From Rhodocyclaceae bacterium UBA2346 (GTDB lineage Bacteria > Pseudomonadota > Gammaproteobacteria > Burkholderiales > Rhodocyclaceae): a stretch of 64,000 nt of DNA. Positions 10,424 to 24,112 of the stretch are shown one piece after another. Both the position numbers and the translations under genes were made by a program. The DNA lies in contig DDUE01000005.1 of the NCBI GenBank assembly GCA_002344625.1, positions 408 to 64,407 of the forward strand, given 5' to 3'. The stretch's first letter is position 1, and the number at the start of each line of letters is the position of its first letter. The notes beneath the pieces were generated by a model that saw only the letters and a list, made by a program, of their open reading frames with translations, was not told the DNA's origin and ran no database searches.

Positions 10424-11452
10424 TCAGTTCTTGTTTGCCAAAGCGTTGCTGAGCAGACGGGCGGTGATGTCGACGAGTGGAATCACCTGGTCGTAGGCCA
10501 TGCGGGTCGGCCCGATCACGCCTACCGACCCCACGATGCGCCCCTCCAGCTCATAGCTGGCGGTGACCACGCTGCAGCCGTCGAGTTCAGCGAGGCCGGA
10601 CTCGCCGCCGATGAAGATCCGCACGCCTTCGGCTCTGTTCGAGAGGTCCAGCAGTTGCACCAGCGCGGTCTTCTTTTCGAACAGCTTGAACAGCTCGCGC
10701 AGGCGCGACATGTTCGACGAGAGGTCCTCGACGCCCAGCAGGTTGATTTCGCCCGACATCACGTAGCGGGTCTCACTTTCATCCAGAGCTTCGTTGCCGG
10801 CCTCGACCGCGGCGCTCATGAGTTCGGTCATGTCGCTGCGCAACTGCTTGAGCTCGTTGTGCAGGCGGGCGCGCATTTCACCGAACGCGAGGCCGCCCAG
10901 ATTCTCGGTCAGATAGTTGGCGGCTTCGGTCAGCTCGGAAGGCGAATACGAACGCCGGGTGTGGAGAATGCGGTTCTGCACGTCACCGGCGGTGGTCACG
11001 ATGATCAGCAGGATGCGGGATTCGGATAGGCTGATGAACTCGATCTGGCGAATCCGGGTGGCCTGGTTGCGCGGCGTGACCACCACGCCGGCAAAATGGG
11101 TGAGGTCGGACAACAGATGCGACGCCGCGCTGATCAGCCGCTGTGGCTGGTCGGCCTGCAGCTGACCCTGCAGCACGCGCACGCGCGCCTGTTCGAGCGG
11201 CTGCACGGTCAGCAGCGAGTCGACGAAGAAGCGGTAGCCCTGAGCGGTTGGAATACGGCCGGCCGACGTATGCGGACTCGCGATGAAACCCATCTCTTCG
11301 AGATCGCTCATGACATTGCGCACCGTCGCGGGCGAGAGCTCGAGCCCCGAGTGGCGCGACAATGCGCGCGACCCTACGGGCTGGCCCTCGACGATGTAGC
11401 GTTCGATCAAGGTCTTGAGCAGGATCTGCGATCGGGTGTCTAGCTGTTTCAT
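10424..11452 (-). CDS. hrcA: Heat-inducible transcription repressor HrcA
   Basis: HrcA binds CIRCE operators and represses chaperonin genes; GroEL promotes its active fold. The 342-residue product starts [15 protein letters not shown] and has a winged-helix N-terminus (about 1-80, with [25 protein letters not shown]) followed by the dimerisation and GAF-like domains, ending in [17 protein letters not shown] chose ATG 11452 because family similarity begins there; the open frame continues 19 codons further up. Its expected target, a perfect CIRCE, lies 6 kb away before groES. No CIRCE is visible before hrcA itself. It is divergent from nadK. Confidence 0.96.
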   Translation of the reverse strand: MKQLDTRSQILLKTLIERYIVEGQPVGSRALSRHSGLELSPATVRNVMSDLEEMGFIASPHTSAGRIPTAQGYRFFVDSLLTVQPLEQARVRVLQGQLQADQPQRLISAASHLLSDLTHFAGVVVTPRNQATRIRQIEFISLSESRILLIIVTTAGDVQNRILHTRRSYSPSELTEAANYLTENLGGLAFGEMRARLHNELKQLRSDMTELMSAAVEAGNEALDESETRYVMSGEINLLGVEDLSSNMSRLRELFKLFEKKTALVQLLDLSNRAEGVRIFIGGESGLAELDGCSVVTASYELEGRIVGSVGVIGPTRMAYDQVIPLVDITARLLSNALANKN

Positions 11453-11535
11453 GGCGCCTGTATTCGTTTGCGCTGATTTTAGGGAAGTATTGTCTCCCAT
11501 GCCAAGCAACGGTGCGAATATGGTTTAATCCGCGC

Positions 11536-12420
11536 ATGGCGAAGCGCTTCGAAACCATCGCACTCATAGGCAAGTACCAAAGCCCGGATGTGGCCGAGGC
11601 GGTGTTGCACATTGCCGAATTCCTGCGCGACCGCGGCCATGCGGTATTGATCGAACAGGGTACGGCCAGCTCGATCGGGGTGGCGGGGGGATTTCCGGTC
11701 GCCAGCTACGATGCGATCGGGGCCACGGCCGACTTGGCGCTGGTGTTGGGCGGGGATGGCACGATGCTGAACACCGCGCGTCGGCTTGCCGAACACGCAG
11801 TGCCGCTGGTCGGGGTGAATCAGGGGCGGGTGGGCTTCCTGACCGACATCAGCCGCGACGATGCGATCGCGCGCCTGTCCGAGATGTTCGAAGGCAAGTA
11901 TTCGGAAGAGAGCCGCTTCATGCTGAGCGCGGAGGTCCTGCGCGGTGGCGAGCGCGTCTATCAGACGCTGGCGCTCAACGACGTGGTCGTGAACAAGGGG
12001 GAACTCGGGCGGATGATAGAGTTCGACGTTTCGATCGACGACGACTTCGTCTATACCCAGCGCTCGGATGGCATGATCGTGACCACGCCCACCGGTTCGA
12101 CCGCCTATGCGCTGTCGGCCAACGGGCCGATCCTGCACCCATCGATCGGTGCGATCGCGCTGGTGCCGCTTTGTCCGCATGCGCTGACCGCGCGTCCGGT
12201 CACTTTGCCCGATACCTGCCGGATCGACATAAACCTGCTGTCACCCCATGACGCACGGGTGCATTTCGACGGTCAGGCGCGCTTCGACGCGCGCGCTGGC
12301 GATTGCGTGCGGATCACCCGCTCGCCTTATGCGATCAGGTTGCTTCATCCCGAAAACTACAGCTATTTTGCGATGCTGCGCGAAAAGCTCCACTGGAGCG
12401 CCGTGCCCCGGTTGCCCTGA
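11536..12420 (+). CDS. nadK: NAD kinase
   Basis: NadK phosphorylates NAD+ to NADP+ using ATP or polyphosphate. The 294-residue protein has the diagnostic GGDGTML motif around residues 75-81, NQGRVGFLTDI, and the TPTGSTAYALSANGPI substrate-binding block. ATG 11536 gives the normal family N-terminus and length. A GTG 24 bases upstream in the same frame would add eight residues and is less likely. It is divergent from hrcA and followed after 33 bases by recN, the usual betaproteobacterial order. Confidence 0.95.
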   Translation: MAKRFETIALIGKYQSPDVAEAVLHIAEFLRDRGHAVLIEQGTASSIGVAGGFPVASYDAIGATADLALVLGGDGTMLNTARRLAEHAVPLVGVNQGRVGFLTDISRDDAIARLSEMFEGKYSEESRFMLSAEVLRGGERVYQTLALNDVVVNKGELGRMIEFDVSIDDDFVYTQRSDGMIVTTPTGSTAYALSANGPILHPSIGAIALVPLCPHALTARPVTLPDTCRIDINLLSPHDARVHFDGQARFDARAGDCVRITRSPYAIRLLHPENYSYFAMLREKLHWSAVPRLP

Positions 12421-12453
12421 TCGCGTGCGCTCGAACACTCTCCATCGCCTGCC

Positions 12454-14142
12454 ATGCTGCGCCGTCTGAGCATTCGTGATTTCGTGATTGTCGACCGGCT
12501 CGAACTCGAGTTCAGGTCGGGCTTCGGCGTGTTGACCGGTGAGACCGGCGCGGGCAAATCGATCCTCCTCGACGCGCTCGGTCTGGCGGTGGGCGGGCGT
12601 ACCGATGCGGGTGTCGTACGCAGTGGCCGCGACCGGAGCGATGTGAGTGCCGAGTTCGCGCTACCACCCTCGGAGGCGCTTGCGGCCTGGTGTGCCGAGC
12701 AGGCGATTCCGCTCGACGACGATGTCTTGCTGTTGCGTCGCGTGATCGAGGCGGGCGGACGTTCGCGGGCATGGGTGAACGGCGTGCCGGCGACGCTCGC
12801 CCAGTTGCGCGAAGTCGGCGACTGGTTGGTCGATATCCATGGGCAGCATGCCCATCATGCGCTGCTGCGCGCCGATGCCCAGCGCATTTTGCTGGATGCC
12901 CATGCCGGGGCGAGCGGACTCGCGGCCGAGGTCGCGGATCTTTACCGGGCTTGGCAGCGGCTGGCCGAACTGCGGCGCCTGGCTGAGCAGGACGCGAGCA
13001 GCTCGGAGCGGCAGCGCGATCTGCTTGCCTGGCAGATCAAGGAAGTCGAAGCGCTCGCGTTCGACCCGAACGACTGGGAGCAGCTCAACCTCGAACAAGC
13101 GCGTCTTGCGCATGCCGCCGGCCTGATCGAGGGGGCCGACGCAACCGTCGCGCAACTCGGTGATGGCGATGCGGCGCTTTGTGGCTTGCTCACGCGTGCA
13201 AGCAGCCGCATCGAGGCCATGGCGGATATCGACGCGGGTCTTGCCGAAGTGCGCGAACTGCTTGCCGGAGCAGCGATTCAGGCGGATGAGGCTCTGCATG
13301 CGCTGCGCCGTTATCGTGACCGGCTCGACCTCGATCCGGCCCGGCTTGACGAAATCGATCGACGCATCGGCCAGGTCACCGACCTTGCGCGCAAGTATCG
13401 CGTTCCGCCCGAAGACCTGCCGCGCTTGCTGGACGACTGGCGGCACGAACTCGCCACGCTGATCGAGCGTGCCGATCCGGCCCACCTGGCCGCCCAGGAA
13501 GCGAAGGCACGGGAGGTCTACGAGGCCGCCGCTGCGCGGCTGAGCGCGTTGCGGCAGCCCGCGGCCCATCGCCTTTCAGCCGAAGTCACGGATGCGATGC
13601 AGACACTTGCGATGGCCGGGGGGGCGTTCGAAGTGGTGCTTGAAGCGCTGCAGTACGGCAATGGCCATGGGCTCGAGGCGGTCGAGTTTCGGGTTGCGGC
13701 CAATCCCAGTCAGCCTTTGCGTCCGCTCGCCAAGGTAGTGTCCGGTGGCGAGTTGTCGCGTATCGGCCTTGCGATCCAGGTCATGACCAGCCGCGACTCG
13801 GCCACGCCGACGCTGATCTTCGACGAGGTCGACGTCGGTATTGGCGGCAGCGTGGCCGAGATCGTGGGCAAGTTGCTCGCGCGGCTCGGTCGTGACCGCC
13901 AGGTTTTGTGCGTGACCCATCTGGCCCAAGTCGCGGCCTGCGCCGACTGGCAGTGGAACATTGCCAAGGCCGCCCGGGGCGAAGAGGTGGTGAGTGCGGT
14001 GACGCGGCTGGATGACGAGGGGCGCATCGACGAAATCGCGCGCATGCTGGGCGGGATGCGAATCACCCCGACGACGCGCCGGCATGCCGCCGAAATGCTG
14101 GGATTAACACACCACGATCCGCAGACCTCGACCGAACCCTGA
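12454..14142 (+). CDS. recN: DNA repair protein RecN
   Basis: RecN is an SMC-like ATPase that acts at double-strand breaks. The 562-residue product has Walker A GETGAGKS at residues 29-36, long coiled-coil arms (about 160-380), the ABC signature VVSGGELSRIGLAIQ near 430 and Walker B LIFDEVDVGIGG near 455. Length is typical (E. coli 553). It follows nadK closely and converges with fur 35 bases downstream. No LexA box was identified, but I did not find one by exhaustive scanning. Confidence 0.96.
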   Translation: MLRRLSIRDFVIVDRLELEFRSGFGVLTGETGAGKSILLDALGLAVGGRTDAGVVRSGRDRSDVSAEFALPPSEALAAWCAEQAIPLDDDVLLLRRVIEAGGRSRAWVNGVPATLAQLREVGDWLVDIHGQHAHHALLRADAQRILLDAHAGASGLAAEVADLYRAWQRLAELRRLAEQDASSSERQRDLLAWQIKEVEALAFDPNDWEQLNLEQARLAHAAGLIEGADATVAQLGDGDAALCGLLTRASSRIEAMADIDAGLAEVRELLAGAAIQADEALHALRRYRDRLDLDPARLDEIDRRIGQVTDLARKYRVPPEDLPRLLDDWRHELATLIERADPAHLAAQEAKAREVYEAAAARLSALRQPAAHRLSAEVTDAMQTLAMAGGAFEVVLEALQYGNGHGLEAVEFRVAANPSQPLRPLAKVVSGGELSRIGLAIQVMTSRDSATPTLIFDEVDVGIGGSVAEIVGKLLARLGRDRQVLCVTHLAQVAACADWQWNIAKAARGEEVVSAVTRLDDEGRIDEIARMLGGMRITPTTRRHAAEMLGLTHHDPQTSTEP

Positions 14143-14177
14143 AAGCCGGCGTCGGCGCGGATGGCCGCGGCCGGGCG

Positions 14178-14606
14178 TCATTCGCGGTTCGAACAGTCCT
14201 TGCGCAGGCAGTCGGCATAAAGGTAAAGCGCGTGTTCGCGCACCTCGAAGCCGCGCTCCTTGGCTATCGCCAGCTGACGCTTTTCGATCTCCGCGTCGAA
14301 GAACTCTTCGACCTTCCCGCACTGCATGCAAACCAGGTGATCATGGTGCCCGCCCTCGTTGAGCTCGAACACCGCCTTGCCCGCTTCGAAGTAATGCCTT
14401 TCGAGCAGGCCGGCCTGCTCGAACTGGGTGAGCACCCGATAGACGGTCGCAAGGCCGATGTCCATGTCTTCGGCCAGCAACTGCCTATAGACGTCCTCCG
14501 CCGTCAGATGGCGCGTGCCGGAAGTCTGGAAAAGATCCAGGATCTTCAGGCGCGGGTATGTGGCCTTGAGGCCCATACTCTTCAAGTTCTTGCTGTTGTC
14601 TGGCAT
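14178..14606 (-). CDS. fur: Ferric uptake regulator Fur
   Basis: Fur is the iron-responsive repressor of iron acquisition genes. The 142-residue protein has an N-terminal winged helix ([14 protein letters not shown] to [16 protein letters not shown]), the HHDH metal-binding cluster at 87-90 and the zinc cysteines C93 and C96 in CMQC, plus C133 and C138 near the C-terminus. ATG 14606 gives the canonical start [14 protein letters not shown]; an upstream extension in the same frame looks non-coding. It is divergent from bamE, sharing a 125-base intergenic region. Confidence 0.96.
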   Translation of the reverse strand: MPDNSKNLKSMGLKATYPRLKILDLFQTSGTRHLTAEDVYRQLLAEDMDIGLATVYRVLTQFEQAGLLERHYFEAGKAVFELNEGGHHDHLVCMQCGKVEEFFDAEIEKRQLAIAKERGFEVREHALYLYADCLRKDCSNRE

Positions 14607-14731
14607 GTGGGGATCCCATTTCGGTGGCCGAACACGCATCTCAAGCGGGTTTTGCGTCCGCTATGATATTCTTTTTGCCCCGGCCTGAGAACGCTTCGCC
14701 TCGGGCGCCACCGCCTCATTGAACCGAAACC

Positions 14732-15148
14732 ATGTGCCTCAAAACCTTTCTCGCGCTGTGCGCCACGCTCGGCCTGACCGCAGGCTGCTCGATGAACTCG
14801 GCGATCGAACTGCTGGATCCGTATCGGATCGATGTCCGGCAGGGTAACTACGTCAGTCAGGAAATGATCGCGCAACTCAAGAAAGGCATGACGCGCGACC
14901 AGGTGCGCTATGTGCTCGGAACCCCCTTGCTGGTCGACACCTTCCGTACCGACCGCTGGGATTACGTCTATCTGCTGGTGCCGGGCAAGGGCGAGCCGCA
15001 CAAGCGCGCGATCAGCGTGTACTTCGAGAACGACCTCCTTGCGCGGATCGAGGGGGACGTGGCGCCGGCCGGGACCGGCGGAGAGCCTGTCGTGACGGCG
15101 CCGGCGCCGAACCGGGTGATCGAGGTGCCGCGCCCGGAAGCCAAATGA
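14732..15148 (+). CDS. bamE: Outer-membrane protein assembly factor BamE (lipoprotein)
   Basis: BamE is a lipoprotein of the BAM complex that inserts beta-barrels into the outer membrane. The 138-residue product has a signal peptide with lipobox LTAGC, cysteine at residue 19, then the SmpA/OmlA fold with [19 protein letters not shown] and [10 protein letters not shown] proline/alanine-rich tail follows after about residue 110. It is divergent from fur, as commonly seen in this class, and 64 bases before dapB. Confidence 0.95.
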   Translation: MCLKTFLALCATLGLTAGCSMNSAIELLDPYRIDVRQGNYVSQEMIAQLKKGMTRDQVRYVLGTPLLVDTFRTDRWDYVYLLVPGKGEPHKRAISVYFENDLLARIEGDVAPAGTGGEPVVTAPAPNRVIEVPRPEAK

Positions 15149-15212
15149 GCATCGTATCCGGGATCGGCGCCAAGCGCCGTGGCGGTCGTACATCCAGATT
15201 CGAGACACAGAG

Positions 15213-16019
15213 ATGAAACAAGTCAATGTAGCGGTGGCCGGCGCTTCTGGGCGCATGGGAAGAATGCTGATCGAAGCGGCGCTGGGGGATGACGGCGTCG
15301 CGCTCGCGGCCGCCTTCGATCGACCCGGTGAAGCGTTTATCGGGCGCGATGCCGGCGAATCGATCGGCGCTGAATCGGGCATCCTCATCGGCGTCGATGC
15401 TCGCGCTGCGATTGCCTCGGCCGACTGCGTGATCGATTTCACCCGGCCTGAAGGCACGCTTGCGCACCTGGCGCTGGCGCGTGAGCTGGGATGTGGCATG
15501 GTGATCGGCACCACGGGCTTCTCGGCCGAGCACAAGGCCGAGATCGCGGCCGCCGCCGCGCACATCCCGATCGTGTTCGCACCCAATATGGCCGTCGGGG
15601 TGAACGCGGTGTTCCGGCTTCTCGAGGTCGCGGCCGGAATCCTTTCCGAAGGCTACGACGTGGAGATCATCGAGGCGCACCATCGCTTCAAGGTCGATGC
15701 ACCCTCGGGCACCGCCTTGCGCATGGGTGAAGTCGTCGCGAATGCCTTGGGCCGCACGCTCGAGGATTGCGCAATCTACGGACGCGAGGGCGTCACCGGC
15801 GAGCGCGACGCGCGGACCATCGGTTTTTCGACCATCCGGGGTGGCGACGTGGTCGGCGATCACACCGTGTTGTTTGCCGGACTGGGCGAGCGAATCGAGA
15901 TCACCCACAAATCGGGCAGCCGCATGCCTTACGCCACCGGTGCGATGCGCGCCGCGCGCTTCCTGCAGGGGCGTTCGAGCGGACTCTTCGACATGCAGGA
16001 CGTGCTCGGGCTGCGCTGA
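15213..16019 (+). CDS. dapB: 4-hydroxy-tetrahydrodipicolinate reductase
   Basis: DapB reduces the dihydrodipicolinate intermediate in lysine and diaminopimelate synthesis with NAD(P)H. The 268-residue protein has the nucleotide-binding GASGRMGRM near residues 8-16, a GTTGFS loop, and the active-site block [15 protein letters not shown] with the catalytic histidine and lysine. Length fits (E. coli 273). The stop is only 4 bases before the hybrid kinase start, so the two are probably co-transcribed. Confidence 0.97.
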   Translation: MKQVNVAVAGASGRMGRMLIEAALGDDGVALAAAFDRPGEAFIGRDAGESIGAESGILIGVDARAAIASADCVIDFTRPEGTLAHLALARELGCGMVIGTTGFSAEHKAEIAAAAAHIPIVFAPNMAVGVNAVFRLLEVAAGILSEGYDVEIIEAHHRFKVDAPSGTALRMGEVVANALGRTLEDCAIYGREGVTGERDARTIGFSTIRGGDVVGDHTVLFAGLGERIEITHKSGSRMPYATGAMRAARFLQGRSSGLFDMQDVLGLR

Positions 16020-16023
16020 TGCC

Positions 16024-18525
16024 ATGAGCGATCGGCACGACGCTCACGCCGATCGGGCGCAGATCCGAGCGCCTGTGTCCGACGTTGCAGACGAGCTTGC
16101 GCGCTGTCGCGCCGAGCTTGCCGAGACGCGCGAGCGACTGAGCCTCGGCATGCGCAATACCGGAACGGGGTTCTGGGAGTGGGATCTCGTCGATCGCCGC
16201 ATTCGCTCCGATCGGCTTTCACTCGAGATCATGGCGCGTGCGCCCGACCAGGCGGACATGGCGATCGATGCGTTCATGCTCGAAGTCCATCCGGACGATC
16301 GGGCGCGCGTCGACATGTTGCTGAAGACTCATCTGCGTGGCGATCTGCCGGCATTCGAAGCCGAGTTCCGGCTGTTCGCGCCGGATGGCGCTCCGCGCTG
16401 GGTGCAGGCCCGCGGGCGCGCCGATCAACGGCAACCGGATGGCCGCTGGGCTCGTGTGTCCGGAACCTTCCGCGACATTTCGGTGCAGAAGCGGATCGAG
16501 GCGGAGCTCATCGAGGCCCGCGACCGGGCCGAGGCCGCCAGCCGCATCAAGGGCGATTTTCTCGCCAACATGAGCCACGAGATCCGCACACCGATGAACG
16601 GCATCATCGGCATGACGGAACTGGTGCTCGACACCCAGCTCGAACCCGAACAGCGCAATTACCTCAAGACCGTTCGCTCCTCGGCGGAAGCGCTGCTGAC
16701 CATCATCAACGACATCCTCGATTTCTCGAAGATCGAGGCGGGGATGCTCACGATCGAGGCGATCGATTTTTCGTTGCCCGACCTGGTGTCGGATACCCTG
16801 AAGTCGGTCGCGCTGCGTGCCCATCAGAAAGGCCTCGAGATCTTCAGCGTGTTGGCGGCGGATGTGCCGAGCCAGGTGCGGGGCGACCCTGGGCGCTTGC
16901 GCCAGGTGCTGGTGAACCTGCTCGGCAATGCGACCAAGTTCACCGAACAGGGCGAAGTCGAGCTCCAAGTGCGACTGCGGCAGCGCGAGCGGGCAGAGGC
17001 ATGGGTCGAGTTCGCGGTGCGTGATACGGGCATCGGCATCCCCGCCGACCGGTTGGAGGCGATTTTCGGCGCCTTCACCCAGGCCGATGCCAGCACCACG
17101 CGGAAGTACGGCGGCACCGGCCTCGGATTGGCGATCAGCCGGCAACTGGTCGGCCTGATGGGCGGAGCGTTGCGCGTGGACAGCGAACCCGGGCGGGGCA
17201 GCGTGTTCTCGTTCGAGGTCGGGTTCGGGGTGGTCGCGGAACCGGAGCCGCTCGATTGCGCGCGCCTGCGCAGCCGCAGGGTGTTGGTGGCGGTCGTGAA
17301 CAAGGCGTTCGGACATTCCCTGTGCCGGCAACTGGAAACCTGCGGGCTGCGTGGCAGCATGGCCGCCTCGGGCGAGATGCTGCTCGCGCTGCTGGCCGAG
17401 GAGAAAGGGGCGCGCGACCCCTATGATTTTCTCCTGCTCGACAGCCAGATGGGCGAACCGGGCGGGTTGGCGCTGGCCAGGACGTTCGCGGAGCAGACGC
17501 CGTGGCTCGATCGGATCGTGATGTTGCTGCCGAGCCACCTGCAGAAGGACGACGTCGCCCGCTGCAAGGATCTCGGTCTCTTGTCGCGGATCGCCAAGCC
17601 CTTTTCCTTGCCCGAATTGCTGCAGGCCTTGGACCTGGCCTGCAGCGGTGGCGCACTGGAAGACACCGAACCGGATTTCGAGCTGGATGCCATCGCCACC
17701 ATGACGCAGATGTCCGGGATGGCGATCGGCGCGCCGGATGGTCTGAAGATCCTGCTGGCAGAAGACAATCTCGTGAATCAGACGGTTGCGACCCGCATGT
17801 TGCAGAAGGCGGGGCATCAGGTGGTGGTCGTGAATAATGGCCGGGAGGCCGTCGATCAGTTCGACGAGAACAGCTTCGATCTGATCCTGCTCGACATGCA
17901 GATGCCGGTGATGGGCGGGCTCGACGCCGCGCGCGCGATCAGGGCGCGCGAGGCACGGCGTAGCTGGGCGATGAGCGCGGACGTGTGGATGCCGATCCCG
18001 ATCGTCGCGATGACCGCGCACGCGGGGGCGGACGACCGCAACCGTTGCCTCGAGGCCGGCATGGACGACTTCGTCACCAAGCCGGTCCGTCCGGCGGAGT
18101 TGCTGGCCGCGATTTCACGGGTCAGTGCGCGCAAGGTCGACGCCGACAGCGGGGCCGGCGATCTTACGGTGCTCGACCCGGCCGAGCAGGGCGCCGATAT
18201 CGATCTGCAGCAGACGTTGGAGCTCCTGGACGGCGACGAGGAGTCGGTGCAGCAGCTCATCAGGATTTTCCTGCGCGATATCGGGGCGTCGCTCAACGCG
18301 CTGAAGGGCGCGCGCGAACGGGCCGACTATCCGCGCCTGGCCGATATGGCACATTCGATCAAAGGCAGCGTGGGCGTGTTCTTCGCACAGAATGCGTTGT
18401 CGTCTGCGGCCTTGGTCGAACAGTTGGCGCGAAGCGAAAACCCCGAAGTGCTGCGTGCTCCGCTCACCACTTTCTTCGCCGATCTCGATGCGCTGACCCG
18501 GGTACTCAGGAAGTCGCTGCGCTAG
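16024..18525 (+). CDS. Soluble hybrid sensor histidine kinase (PAS-HisKA-HATPase-REC-REC-HPt)
   Basis: This 833-residue multidomain kinase has no transmembrane segment. In order: a short coiled coil (about 20-40), a PAS domain with PAC-like end [12 protein letters not shown] (about 45-160), HisKA with phosphoacceptor H185 in [12 protein letters not shown], HATPase ([28 protein letters not shown]), a degenerate receiver (about 415-540; D473 and an AKPF lysine kept but the N-terminal acidic pair replaced by VN), an intact receiver with D624 in LILLDMQMP, and an HPt domain with H777 in MAHSIKGS. The start follows dapB by 4 bases; in-frame codons upstream lie inside dapB and are not real. The signal and output are unknown. 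Confidence 0.92.
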   Translation: MSDRHDAHADRAQIRAPVSDVADELARCRAELAETRERLSLGMRNTGTGFWEWDLVDRRIRSDRLSLEIMARAPDQADMAIDAFMLEVHPDDRARVDMLLKTHLRGDLPAFEAEFRLFAPDGAPRWVQARGRADQRQPDGRWARVSGTFRDISVQKRIEAELIEARDRAEAASRIKGDFLANMSHEIRTPMNGIIGMTELVLDTQLEPEQRNYLKTVRSSAEALLTIINDILDFSKIEAGMLTIEAIDFSLPDLVSDTLKSVALRAHQKGLEIFSVLAADVPSQVRGDPGRLRQVLVNLLGNATKFTEQGEVELQVRLRQRERAEAWVEFAVRDTGIGIPADRLEAIFGAFTQADASTTRKYGGTGLGLAISRQLVGLMGGALRVDSEPGRGSVFSFEVGFGVVAEPEPLDCARLRSRRVLVAVVNKAFGHSLCRQLETCGLRGSMAASGEMLLALLAEEKGARDPYDFLLLDSQMGEPGGLALARTFAEQTPWLDRIVMLLPSHLQKDDVARCKDLGLLSRIAKPFSLPELLQALDLACSGGALEDTEPDFELDAIATMTQMSGMAIGAPDGLKILLAEDNLVNQTVATRMLQKAGHQVVVVNNGREAVDQFDENSFDLILLDMQMPVMGGLDAARAIRAREARRSWAMSADVWMPIPIVAMTAHAGADDRNRCLEAGMDDFVTKPVRPAELLAAISRVSARKVDADSGAGDLTVLDPAEQGADIDLQQTLELLDGDEESVQQLIRIFLRDIGASLNALKGARERADYPRLADMAHSIKGSVGVFFAQNALSSAALVEQLARSENPEVLRAPLTTFFADLDALTRVLRKSLR

Positions 18526-18541
18526 TTCGGGCGCCCCCGGT

Positions 18542-18571
18542 TTGCGCGACGCACCACGGCGCTGCTATAAT
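18542..18571 (+). promoter_or_regulatory. Candidate carAB promoter
   Basis: A consensus TATAAT (18566-18571) has TTGCGC (18542-18547) 18 bp upstream. It lies about 110 bases before the carA GTG, leaving a leader that contains a terminator-like hairpin. Confidence 0.55.
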
Positions 18572-18587
18572 CTGCGAAATTCATTAG

Positions 18588-18619
18588 CGGGATTGGCCGA
18601 TCGGCCCGTCCCGTTTTTT
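18588..18619 (+). terminator. Terminator-like hairpin in the carA leader (possible attenuator)
   Basis: CGGGA (18588-18592) pairs with TCCCG (18609-18613) around the 12-bp palindrome GGCCGATCGGCC (18595-18606), and six T residues follow (18614-18619). It lies after a consensus -10 and 59 bases before carA. It may attenuate carAB, or simply end transcription from the kinase gene. Confidence 0.65.
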
Positions 18620-18678
18620 CACGTATGGGGGGCGATCAGCCTGTCCTCATGCGCTACGGCTCAACTCAGGAGTTTGTC

Positions 18679-19821
18679 GTGACTGCATTCCCGTCTGCTC
18701 TTCTGGCGCTCGCTGACGGAACGGTTTTCTGTGGCAAGGGGATCGGTGCGGCGGGCAGCACGGTTGGCGAGGTGGTTTTCAATACGTCGATGTCGGGCTA
18801 TCAGGAAATCCTGACCGATCCCAGCTACTGCCGTCAGATCGTCACCCTTACCTATCCCCATATCGGCAATACCGGCGTCAATCCCGAGGACGTCGAGGCG
18901 GGCCGGGTACATGCCGCCGGTCTCGTGATTCGCGACCTGCCTTTGCGGGCCTCGAATTTCCGCATGGATCGCACCCTCGACGCCTATCTGCGCGACGAGA
19001 ACGTCGTCGCGATCGCCGGCATCGACACGCGCAAGCTCACCCGCATCCTGCGCGAGAAAGGGGCTCAGGCCGGTTGCATCGTCACCGCTGCGGCCGGCGA
19101 GGCGCTTGACGCCGAGGCGGCCATCGCCCAGGCGCGCGCGTTTCCCGGGCTTGCAGGCATGGATCTGGCGAAGGTGGTGTCGGCCTCCGCAGCCAGCGCC
19201 TGGGTCGAGGGCGAATGGATGCTCGGCACGGGTTATGTCGAACCGGTGCAGTCACGGTTTCACGTGGTCGCGTACGACTTCGGCGTCAAGCGCAACATCC
19301 TGCGCATGCTCGCCACGCGCGGCTGCAAGTTGACCGTGGTGCCGGCGCAGACGTCCGCTGCCGAGGTGCTGGCGATGGCACCGGACGGCGTCTTCCTGTC
19401 CAACGGGCCGGGCGACCCGGAGCCCTGCGACTATGCGATCAGCGCGATTCGCGGCTTCCTCGAGCAGGGCATTCCGACCTTCGGGATCTGTCTCGGGCAC
19501 CAGTTGCTGGCGCTCGCATCTGGTGCGCGGACGGTCAAGATGAAGTTCGGGCATCACGGTGCGAACCATCCGGTAAAGGACCTCGACACCGGCCAGGTGC
19601 TCATCACCAGCCAGAACCACGGTTTTGCGGTCGATGCCGATTCGCTGCCGTCGAACCTGCGCCCGACGCATGTATCGCTGTTCGATGGCAGCCTGCAGGG
19701 TCTCGCGCGCACCGACGTGCCCGCGTTCTGCTTCCAGGGCCATCCGGAGGCGAGTCCCGGGCCGCATGACGTGTCATACCTGTTCGACCGTTTCATCACG
19801 ATGCTCGAAGCGCGTCGTTGA
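18679..19821 (+). CDS. carA: Carbamoyl-phosphate synthase small subunit (glutamine amidotransferase)
   Basis: CarA hydrolyses glutamine and passes ammonia to CarB to make carbamoyl phosphate for arginine and pyrimidines. The 380-residue product has the class I amidotransferase triad C271 (GICLGHQ), H355 and E357 ([11 protein letters not shown]), nearly the E. coli numbering. I chose GTG 18679 because AGGAG sits at 18668-18672 and the resulting N-terminus [15 protein letters not shown] matches the family. An in-frame ATG at 18625 lacks a ribosome site and would add an unrelated peptide. It precedes carB by 59 bases. Confidence 0.96.
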   Translation: MTAFPSALLALADGTVFCGKGIGAAGSTVGEVVFNTSMSGYQEILTDPSYCRQIVTLTYPHIGNTGVNPEDVEAGRVHAAGLVIRDLPLRASNFRMDRTLDAYLRDENVVAIAGIDTRKLTRILREKGAQAGCIVTAAAGEALDAEAAIAQARAFPGLAGMDLAKVVSASAASAWVEGEWMLGTGYVEPVQSRFHVVAYDFGVKRNILRMLATRGCKLTVVPAQTSAAEVLAMAPDGVFLSNGPGDPEPCDYAISAIRGFLEQGIPTFGICLGHQLLALASGARTVKMKFGHHGANHPVKDLDTGQVLITSQNHGFAVDADSLPSNLRPTHVSLFDGSLQGLARTDVPAFCFQGHPEASPGPHDVSYLFDRFITMLEARR

Positions 19822-19829
19822 ATCACCCA

Positions 19830-19853
19830 GCGGCCGCCTGCCACGGCGGCCGC
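19830..19853 (+). other. Perfect hairpin in the carA-carB gap
   Basis: GCGGCCGCC (19830-19838) and GGCGGCCGC (19845-19853) form a 9-bp perfect stem with a 6-nt loop. No T-run follows, so it is more likely an mRNA-stability or translation-tuning element than a terminator. Confidence 0.5.
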
Positions 19854-19880
19854 GCTCAAATGATAGGCCGAGGTTAGGCG

Positions 19881-23104
<3,224 letters not shown>

Positions 23105-23108
<4 letters not shown>

Positions 23109-23581
23109 ACAAGACGCCGTTAACCGTGCGCGGCGCGGAGTTGCTGCGCGCCGAGCTGCATCGTATGAAGACCGTCGAGCGTCCCGCGGTCATTGCCGCG
23201 ATTGCCGAGGCGCGCTCGCATGGCGATCTGTCGGAGAACGCCGAATACGATGCCGCCAAGGAGCGTCAGGGCTTCGTCGAGGGGCGCATCAAGGAGCTCG
23301 AGGCGAAGCTGTCGAATGCCCAGATCATCGATCCGGCCCTGCTCGACGCGGACGGTCGCTGTGTGTTCGGCGCCACGGTCGAACTGGAGGATCTCGACTC
23401 CGGCGACGGCGTGACCTATCAGATCGTCGGCGATGACGAAGCCGACGTGAAGGAGGGCAAGATCTCGGTCAGCTCGCCGATCGCGCGTGCGCTCATCGGC
23501 AAGTACGCCGGCGACGTCGCCGAGGTGCAGGCACCGGGCGGTGTGCGCGAGTACGAGATCGTCGAGGTTCGCTACGTTTGA
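23105..23581 (+). CDS. greA: Transcription elongation factor GreA
   Basis: GreA rescues backtracked RNA polymerase by stimulating transcript cleavage. The 158-residue protein has an N-terminal antiparallel coiled coil (about 1-75) with the tip motif [14 protein letters not shown] holding the catalytic acidic residues, and a C-terminal FKBP-like domain with [17 protein letters not shown] overlaps the carB stop as ATGA, so the genes are translationally coupled. carB-greA linkage is common in betaproteobacteria. Confidence 0.97.
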
Positions 23582-23594
23582 TCGGAGTGCGAAC

Positions 23595-24059
23595 ATGATC
23601 GAGCGTTACGCGGCACATCTCCTGCTGATTGCGGTCACCCTGTGGGTGGGGGCCTTGTGGGCCATCGGATTCATCGCGGCGCCGACACTGTTCGCGATGA
23701 TTCCCGATCGCAGCCTGGCGGGGAACGTGGCCGGGCGGTTGTTCGAACTCACCGGTTGGATCGGCATCGGGTGTGCGGCCTGGATTCTGCTCCACGCGTA
23801 CGCTGTCCATCGGGGCGCGATGTTCCGCAACCGCATCGTCGGTGTCGTGATGTTGATGTTGGTCGCGTCGCTCGCGACTCAGTTCTGGATTCAGCCGCTG
23901 ATGGTTCAGATGAAGCTCGAGGTGTTGCCGCTCGAGGTGATGGCGAGCCGGCTGGCCGAGCGCTTTGCGCGCTGGCACGGCATCTCCAGCCTGATCTATG
24001 TGGCGCAGAGCGTGCTCGGTCTGATCTTGGTGGGAGGCGCCCGGCGCCTGATGCGCTGA
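23595..24059 (+). CDS. DUF4149 family four-helix membrane protein
   Basis: The 154-residue product is a small integral membrane protein with four predicted helices, around residues 8-30, 50-72, 80-100 and 130-150. The GALWAIGFIAAPTLFA pattern near residue 19 and the RWHGISSLIY near 125 fit the DUF4149/TMEM205-like family, from memory. GGAG (23584-23587) supports ATG 23595; the open frame upstream lies in greA. It probably ends the carAB-greA transcription unit. Function is unknown. Confidence 0.75.
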   Translation: MIERYAAHLLLIAVTLWVGALWAIGFIAAPTLFAMIPDRSLAGNVAGRLFELTGWIGIGCAAWILLHAYAVHRGAMFRNRIVGVVMLMLVASLATQFWIQPLMVQMKLEVLPLEVMASRLAERFARWHGISSLIYVAQSVLGLILVGGARRLMR

Positions 24060-24112
24060 GCATGCGTGTCGCCGGGCATGTGGCTAAGTTTGGAGCGCCC
24101 GGGTTGCCTTGC

